Shown: piece after piece, positions 4,747 to 9,341 of the stretch | Layout: the number at the start of each line of letters is the position of its first letter | Position numbering within the stretch: position 1 is the stretch's first letter | Assembly (NCBI GenBank): GCA_013042825.1 | Contig: JABDPL010000111.1 | Location: forward strand, 1-9,341 | Direction: 5' to 3' | Length of the DNA stretch: 9,341 bases | Origin: Flavobacteriaceae bacterium | GTDB lineage: Bacteria; Bacteroidota; Bacteroidia; Flavobacteriales; Flavobacteriaceae | Notes under the pieces: generated by a model | Seen by the model: the letters and a program-made list of their open reading frames with translations, nothing else | Databases searched by the model: none | What the model was told of the DNA's origin: nothing | Made by a program: the position numbers and the translations under genes

Positions 4747-7725
4747 TTATTTCCCTTCTTTCTCCCGCATTTTCTTCAAGGTATCATGCATGATAGGTGT
4801 TGCAATAAACACCGATGAATAGGTACCTACGATTACACCAACGATCAGTGCAAATAACAAGCCGCGCAGGGATTCCGCACCAAAGAGGAACATCGCCAAT
4901 AATACAACAAGCGTTGTTAAGGAGGTATTTAAGGTACGGCTCAAGGTGCTGTTAAGCGCCGAATTCACCGTGCGGTCAAAGTCCCAGCTGGTGTGCTCAT
5001 TCAGAAATTCACGAATCCGGTCGAATACAACCACCGTATCATTCAGTGAATAACCGATTACCGTTAGTATAGCCGCGATAAATGCCTGGTCGATCTCCAT
5101 GCCGAATGGCATAAAGCGCCAGGTTATAGAGAATATCCCCAAAACGATCAGGACGTCATGGAAAACCGCTGCAACCGCTCCGAGGGAGAATTGCCATTTC
5201 TTAAATCGAAATAAAATATATAGGAATACGACCACTAAGGATCCTAAAATAGCCCAGACCGATGAGCGTTTGATATCGTCAGCTATAGTCGGACTAACCT
5301 TTCCGGAGTACATTTTTCCGATGTTGTTTTCACCAGCAACGAACTGGTCGTAGGTTAAACCGTCAGGCAGGAAAGTCCTTACCGCATCGAATAATCCACG
5401 CTGCACCTCTTCATCTGCTTCAGCCGAGTTCTCGTTGATCTTATACTTGGTAGAAATCTTTAGCTGATTTGGATTCCCAATAGTCTTCACCTCAGAGCTA
5501 CCGAAAACATTATTTACCGATGATCTCACTTCTTCTGCATTAACATCCTGGGCAAATCTCACCTGGTAGGTTCGTCCACCAACGAAATCGATCCCCTGGT
5601 CTAGTCCGGTTGTGAAGAGTGATGCCAGACCACCGACTATAATTATACCGGATACCATATACGCCAGCTTTCTTTTTCGAAGGAATTTGATATCGATATT
5701 CCTGAACAGCCCTTTTGTCAACCTGGTTGAGAAATCCAGTTTTCCACCGCGGTTAACATACCAATCGATCAATAAACGCGTGATAAAAATCGCAGTAAAC
5801 AATGATGTTACAATACCGATAAGTAATGTGGTAGCAAATCCTTTAATGGGTCCTGTTCCGAATACAAATAAGATCAGGGCTGTAAGTCCTGTTGTAATGT
5901 TCGCATCCAGGATGGATGACAATGCATTACTGAAACCATCTTTTACCGACTCTTTTTGTCCCTTGCCTTTTGCCAGCTCCTCACGAACCCGCTCATAGAT
6001 AAGTACATTCGCATCAACCGAGATACCAACGGTCAGTACGATACCCGCAATACCGGGTAAGGTTAATACCGCTCCCAGTCCGGACAGGATTCCGAAGATC
6101 AGAAGAATATTCAGGATCAGTGCGATATCTGAAAAAATCCCCGCTCTTCCGTAGTAGAATAACATCCAGATAAGAACCAGGATGAGCGCGATAACAAAGG
6201 ATTTCTTTCCTGTATCAATAGCTTCCTGACCCAGTGACGGACCAACCTCTTCAGCTTGCACGATATCGGCTGAAGCCGGAAGCTTACCCGCCCTTAGCAC
6301 GTTCGCTAAATCCTGTGCTTCGGTAAGAGTGAAATCTCCGGTAATCCGGGAACTACCTCCACTTATGGGACCGGTGGTAACACCTGGAGCTGAATATACA
6401 ATATCATCAAGAACGATCGCTATCTGCGATTGCTGATTGAAGGCTCGCCCTGTCATTTCCTCCCAGATTTTCGCCCCTTTGAGGTTCATATCCATGGAAA
6501 CCGCGGGCTTTGAGAACTCATCATAGATCTGACGAGCATCGGTTATCACGGCTCCGCTTAGTTCAGGCTTGTCCTCCCTGTTACCCTTTAGGGCATACAT
6601 GTTCACAAAATCGATATTTTCATTTTCGATACCGAATGCAAAGTGTGTGAATTTGGCATCTGCCGGAAGAAGCGTCTTAGCCTCTGCTGAGTTAACAAAG
6701 GCCTTTATCATTTCTACATCGCTTTTCTCAACGGCTACAACAGCTGACGGTACTGTGGGCGCATAAAAGAAATTTCTTGCCAGGTCACTTTCCTGAGCCA
6801 CTTCGGTTGTATCGATATCAGACTCCCCAAGCAGTTCCTCGATTTGAGCATCCTCTTCGTCTGAAATCCCTTCGTCTTCAACAGTATCTTCGGCCTCTTG
6901 ATCAGTTGCCTGTGCCTTCAGAGCTTCATTTGCAGCCCCGAGAAAGGTGGTTAGATTTTGTGAACCTTCAACATCCCAGAATTCAAGTTGAGCAGTTCCC
7001 TGTAGCAATTTCTTAACCCGGTTAATATCTTTGGCACCTGGAAGTTCTACGAGAATACGCCCTGAATTCCCCAGTCGCTGAATATTGGGCTGAGCAACCC
7101 CAAACTGGTCTATACGCTTACGAAGAACCTCGAAAGCCGAAACAACAGATTCATCGATCTTTCTGCGAAGGATCGGTTTTACCTGATCATCGGTCATATT
7201 AAATGTGATCTCCTCGCTTAATGTTCGATTGGCAAATATATCCGGAGAGGCTAAATTCGTATCGCCTTTAATAGCGTCAAAAGCGATAAAGAAGTCTTCC
7301 AGGTAAGTATTCTGACTATTTTTCTGTAGTTCTTCAGCATCGGCCAGGGCCTTGTTGAATACCGGGTCACGGCTATCGTTAGAAAGCCCTTTCAAAATAT
7401 CCTTCACAGAGATCTGAAGGATAACATTTATTCCTCCTTTAAGGTCAAGCCCGAGATTCATGGCCTTATCCTGAACTTCGCTATACTTGAATTTAGCGAT
7501 ACCCATATTGAATACCTCATCCAGACCAGAAATGGAGTCCAGGTAACGGGCCTCTTCTATTGAGCGAAGTGCATCATAATCAGGCTGTTCCGAAGAAATC
7601 TTTTCAATCGCAAACTGTTTTGCAGCATCTTCTATCTGGTTGGCCTTAAATGTAAATGACAATTGGTATATACTGACCAAGCCGAACAGGAGTGCAAATA
7701 CTTTGACTAGTCCTTTATTTTGCAT
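4747..7725 (-). CDS. secDF: Fused protein translocase subunit SecDF
   Basis: SecDF is an inner-membrane, proton-driven partner of SecYEG that pulls exported proteins out on the periplasmic side. This 992-aa product is a natural SecD-SecF fusion, as usual in Bacteroidota. The SecD half has TM1 (7-25), the D1 motif LGLDLKGG (91-98), a large periplasmic P1 region (about 100-500) and five TM segments (about 508-652). The SecF half begins near 675, with TM1 (687-705), GIDFVGG (711-717), a small periplasmic domain and five more TM segments (about 822-978). The proton-path residues align with Thermus SecDF: D571 (in VDANVLIYER) to D340, D896 (in SLNDTVVVFDR) to D637, and R930 (in LSRTLNTSL) to R671; the 34-residue D-to-R spacing is identical. 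P1 contains a strongly acidic, low-complexity insert at about 266-317. The gene has its own promoter and terminator. The ATG at 7725 gives a proper basic N-terminus before TM1. Confidence 0.98.
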   Translation of the reverse strand: MQNKGLVKVFALLFGLVSIYQLSFTFKANQIEDAAKQFAIEKISSEQPDYDALRSIEEARYLDSISGLDEVFNMGIAKFKYSEVQDKAMNLGLDLKGGINVILQISVKDILKGLSNDSRDPVFNKALADAEELQKNSQNTYLEDFFIAFDAIKGDTNLASPDIFANRTLSEEITFNMTDDQVKPILRRKIDESVVSAFEVLRKRIDQFGVAQPNIQRLGNSGRILVELPGAKDINRVKKLLQGTAQLEFWDVEGSQNLTTFLGAANEALKAQATDQEAEDTVEDEGISDEEDAQIEELLGESDIDTTEVAQESDLARNFFYAPTVPSAVVAVEKSDVEMIKAFVNSAEAKTLLPADAKFTHFAFGIENENIDFVNMYALKGNREDKPELSGAVITDARQIYDEFSKPAVSMDMNLKGAKIWEEMTGRAFNQQSQIAIVLDDIVYSAPGVTTGPISGGSSRITGDFTLTEAQDLANVLRAGKLPASADIVQAEEVGPSLGQEAIDTGKKSFVIALILVLIWMLFYYGRAGIFSDIALILNILLIFGILSGLGAVLTLPGIAGIVLTVGISVDANVLIYERVREELAKGKGQKESVKDGFSNALSSILDANITTGLTALILFVFGTGPIKGFATTLLIGIVTSLFTAIFITRLLIDWYVNRGGKLDFSTRLTKGLFRNIDIKFLRKRKLAYMVSGIIIVGGLASLFTTGLDQGIDFVGGRTYQVRFAQDVNAEEVRSSVNNVFGSSEVKTIGNPNQLKISTKYKINENSAEADEEVQRGLFDAVRTFLPDGLTYDQFVAGENNIGKMYSGKVSPTIADDIKRSSVWAILGSLVVVFLYILFRFKKWQFSLGAVAAVFHDVLIVLGIFSITWRFMPFGMEIDQAFIAAILTVIGYSLNDTVVVFDRIREFLNEHTSWDFDRTVNSALNSTLSRTLNTSLTTLVVLLAMFLFGAESLRGLLFALIVGVIVGTYSSVFIATPIMHDTLKKMREKEGK

Positions 7726-7761
7726 TACGGGTTGATTTTATTTCTGAATTTTAAAAACGAG

Positions 7762-7792
7762 CAAATATATGACTTCATGAAGGAAATGCCAA
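7762..7792 (-). promoter_or_regulatory. Bacteroidota-type promoter for secDF
   Basis: Read on the minus strand, TATATTTG (7769-7762) is a full match to the -7 consensus TAnnTTTG, and TTG (7792-7790) sits 20 nt upstream as the -33 element. The -7 box ends 36 nt before the secDF ATG at 7725. It lies downstream of the mdh terminator hairpin (7814-7841), so secDF should be transcribed independently of mdh. Confidence 0.7.
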
Positions 7793-7813
7793 TACATTTG
7801 GTCGATTTAATAA

Positions 7814-7841
7814 ATAAGGGCAACGATTAAATTGCCCTTAT
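7814..7841 (-). terminator. Probable terminator of mdh
   Basis: A perfect 10-bp inverted repeat, ATAAGGGCAA (7814-7823) and TTGCCCTTAT (7832-7841), encloses an 8-nt loop. On the minus strand the stem is followed by an AT-rich tract (TTATTAAAT) that is only moderately T-rich, so termination may be partial. It begins 43 nt beyond the mdh stop codon and lies just before the secDF promoter. Confidence 0.65.
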
Positions 7842-7884
7842 CTGTAAAGCGTTAGTCTGATGGTTTATCGTTTGAATCTGAATG

Positions 7885-8811
7885 CTATACGTCTAGTAAT
7901 CCATTAGTTTTACTCACGCCTTCGGCACTTTGCTTCATATGGGCTTTTTCAGCATCGCTCAGTTCAATCTCAACGATCTGTTCTATTCCATTTCTTCCGA
8001 GTATAACAGGTACACCGATGCAAAGGTCATTTAAACCATATTCGCCTTCCAGCAGAGTCGAGCATGGGAACATTTTCTTCAGATCACAGGCTATGGCCTG
8101 CACTAATCCGCTAACCGCAGCACCAGGTGCATACCAGGCAGAAGTACCCAGAAGCCTTGTGAGGGTTGCACCACCCACTTTAGTGTCTTCTTTAACCTGC
8201 TCCAGTCTTTCTTCGGAAAGGAATTCGGTTACTTTTATACTGTTACGTGTCGCGTGAGCTGTTAAAGGCACCATACCTTTGTCACTATGGCCACCGATCA
8301 CCATTCCGTCAACATCGCTTATAGGTGCATCAAGAGCTTCTGCCAGCCTGTACTTGAAACGAGCCGAGTCTAGTGCACCACCCATTCCGATGATGCGGTG
8401 TTTCGGAAGATCTGTAGATTTATGAACCAGGTAAGTCATGGTGTCCATCGGGTTACTGACCACTATAAAGATCGCATCCGGTGAATGCTCAAGAAGGCTT
8501 GTTGCCACGGTTTTCACGATCCCGGCATTGATACCGATCAATTCTTCCCTGGTCATTCCCGGCTTTCTGGGAATACCGGAGGTGATCACGCAGATATTGC
8601 TATCAGCGGTTTTGGAGTAATCGTTTGTTGTACCTGTAATTTTGGTATCGAAGCCATTGAGGGATGCGGTCTGCATCAGATCCATGGCCTTACCTTCGGC
8701 ATAGCCTTCCTTGATGTCTAAAAGAACCACTTCTGAAGCAAAATCTTTTATCGCGATATATTCGGCACAACTGGCTCCTACGGCACCTGCACCTACAACT
8801 GTAACTTTCAT
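7885..8811 (-). CDS. mdh: Malate dehydrogenase (LDH-like type)
   Basis: This cytoplasmic NAD-dependent enzyme interconverts malate and oxaloacetate in the TCA cycle. The 308-aa product belongs to the LDH-like malate dehydrogenase group. The N-terminal Rossmann fold shows GAGAVG (7-12), and the acidic D32 in LLDIKEG favours NAD over NADP. The mobile loop IPRKPGMTRE (80-89) supplies R82, the residue that marks malate rather than lactate specificity (Gln in LDH), and R88. N120 (VSNPMD), D148 and R151 (ALDSARF) and the catalytic H175 (GGHSDKGMVPL) complete the active site. The ATG at 8811 begins directly with the first beta strand (MKVTVVGAG), so this start is secure. It lies between gyrB and secDF on the same strand but has its own -7 box and terminator. 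Confidence 0.97.
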   Translation of the reverse strand: MKVTVVGAGAVGASCAEYIAIKDFASEVVLLDIKEGYAEGKAMDLMQTASLNGFDTKITGTTNDYSKTADSNICVITSGIPRKPGMTREELIGINAGIVKTVATSLLEHSPDAIFIVVSNPMDTMTYLVHKSTDLPKHRIIGMGGALDSARFKYRLAEALDAPISDVDGMVIGGHSDKGMVPLTAHATRNSIKVTEFLSEERLEQVKEDTKVGGATLTRLLGTSAWYAPGAAVSGLVQAIACDLKKMFPCSTLLEGEYGLNDLCIGVPVILGRNGIEQIVEIELSDAEKAHMKQSAEGVSKTNGLLDV

Positions 8812-8846
8812 AGACGGAATGTTTTTATGAATTGAAATTAAGACTG

Positions 8847-8877
8847 CAAAATTACGAATTAATTGCCTTTAAATAAA
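8847..8877 (-). promoter_or_regulatory. Bacteroidota-type promoter for mdh
   Basis: Read on the minus strand, TAATTTTG (8854-8847) matches all fixed positions of the -7 consensus TAnnTTTG and ends 35 nt before the mdh ATG, almost the same geometry as at secDF. The -33 position has only TTT (8877-8875) in place of TTG. That weak -33 region lies within the T-rich tail of the gyrB terminator. Confidence 0.55.
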
Positions 8878-8901
8878 GAAGCGCCGGAATAATTCCGGCG
8901 C
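8871..8901 (-). terminator. Rho-independent terminator of gyrB
   Basis: On the minus strand a GC-rich 8-bp stem, GCGCCGGA paired with TCCGGCGC (8901-8894 and 8888-8881), closes a 5-nt AT loop; the A and T bases of the loop can extend the pairing. The stem is followed by TTCTTTATTT (8880-8871). It starts 27 nt after the gyrB stop codon and should separate gyrB from mdh. Confidence 0.88.
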
Positions 8902-8928
8902 CTCAAACTCTAATTTATTTAGGATTGA

Positions 8929-9341
8929 TTAAGCATCTATATTCGCGTAAATAGCGTTCTTTTCGATGAATTCACGCCTTGGTGGTACCTCATCTCCCAT
9001 AAGCATTGAGAAAATCCGGTCGGCTTCGGTGCCATTATCGATATTAACCTGGCGCAAAGTCCTGAACTCCGGATTCATAGTCGTATCCCATAATTGCCCT
9101 GCGTTCATCTCACCAAGACCCTTGTATCGCTGGATCTTTGAATTATCTCCAAAGTCTGCGATGATCTCATCCCGCTCTTTGTCATTCCAGGCATAGCGTT
9201 TCTTTTTGCCTTTGCTTATAAGATACAAGGGCGGCGTGGCGATGTATACATGGCCGTTCTCTATCAACTCCTTCATATACCTGAAAAAGAACGTCAGAAT
9301 GAGGGTTGCAATGTGGCTTCCATCGATATCCGCGTCACACA
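8929..9341 (-). CDS. gyrB: DNA gyrase subunit B, C-terminal fragment (cut by window edge)
   Basis: The minus-strand frame enters from the right edge and gives 136 residues to a TAA at 8929-8931; an ATG at 9276 is internal and not the start. GyrB is the ATPase/TOPRIM subunit of gyrase, which introduces negative supercoils with GyrA. The fragment opens with the TOPRIM metal-binding DADIDGSH (2-9), then TLILTFFFRYM, TPPLYLI (35-41), the short KGKKKRYAW linker, IQRYKGLGEMNAGQLWDTTM (69-88) and PEFRTLRQV. It ends with LMGDEVPPRREFIEKNA and YANIDA, which fits GyrB better than the paralogue ParE. It lacks the roughly 170-residue insert found in this region of proteobacterial GyrB. The ATPase and transducer domains lie outside the window. 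Confidence 0.96.
   Translation of the reverse strand, partial: CDADIDGSHIATLILTFFFRYMKELIENGHVYIATPPLYLISKGKKKRYAWNDKERDEIIADFGDNSKIQRYKGLGEMNAGQLWDTTMNPEFRTLRQVNIDNGTEADRIFSMLMGDEVPPRREFIEKNAIYANIDA

Noticed and set aside
5612..5998. Plus-strand open frame of 128 codons within secDF.
   Set aside because: It lies wholly antisense to the conserved SecDF coding sequence, its product has no recognisable motif, and it is explained as a shadow frame.
8929..9276. Reading the frame from the ATG at 9276 as a complete 115-aa gene.
   Set aside because: The same frame continues upstream to the window edge with the GyrB TOPRIM motif DADIDGSH, so this is the tail of gyrB, not a small independent gene.
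1..9341. Search for mobile elements, CRISPR arrays, tRNAs, defence genes or a novel system.
   Set aside because: No repeats with regular spacers, transposase or integrase motifs, tRNA-like cloverleafs or cargo genes were seen; all genes but one match known families.

Overview
The window looks like ordinary chromosomal DNA from a Bacteroidota member, most likely a marine-type Flavobacteriaceae. Four things point there. SecD and SecF are fused into one polypeptide. Start codons lack clear Shine-Dalgarno sites. Several intergenic regions carry the Bacteroidota -7 promoter box TAnnTTTG. The left edge holds the N-terminus of a secreted CUB-domain protein of the kind common in gliding/T9SS bacteria. 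The genus cannot be fixed from the sequence alone.

Layout, left to right. On the minus strand, a small secreted protein of unknown function (235-672) is followed 9 nt later by the start of a secreted CUB-domain protein that runs off the left edge (1-225). A divergent intergenic region of about 180 nt then leads into a tightly packed plus-strand run: folE (GTP cyclohydrolase I), cysS (cysteinyl-tRNA synthetase), yidD (membrane insertion factor), lgt (prolipoprotein diacylglyceryl transferase) and a DUF192 putative lipoprotein. The gaps between them are 22, 3, 48 and 2 nt. This run meets the minus-strand secDF gene at a strong hairpin that should terminate transcription from both sides (about 4690-4726). 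Further right, all on the minus strand, lie secDF (4747-7725), mdh (malate dehydrogenase, 7885-8811) and the C-terminal part of gyrB (8929 to the right edge). Each of the three has its own hairpin terminator, and mdh and secDF each have a -7 box about 35 nt before the start codon, so they look like separate transcription units.

The functional theme of the middle is envelope biogenesis. YidD assists membrane-protein insertion, Lgt attaches the lipid to prolipoproteins, the adjacent DUF192 protein is itself a likely Lgt substrate, and SecDF drives late steps of Sec export across the convergent boundary. The rest is housekeeping: folate synthesis, Cys-tRNA charging, the TCA cycle and DNA supercoiling.

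I found no mobile element, CRISPR array, tRNA, rRNA, phage gene or defence system, and nothing that supports a new biological system. The least explained part is the left-edge pair of secreted proteins. No stretch longer than 300 nt lacks a gene.
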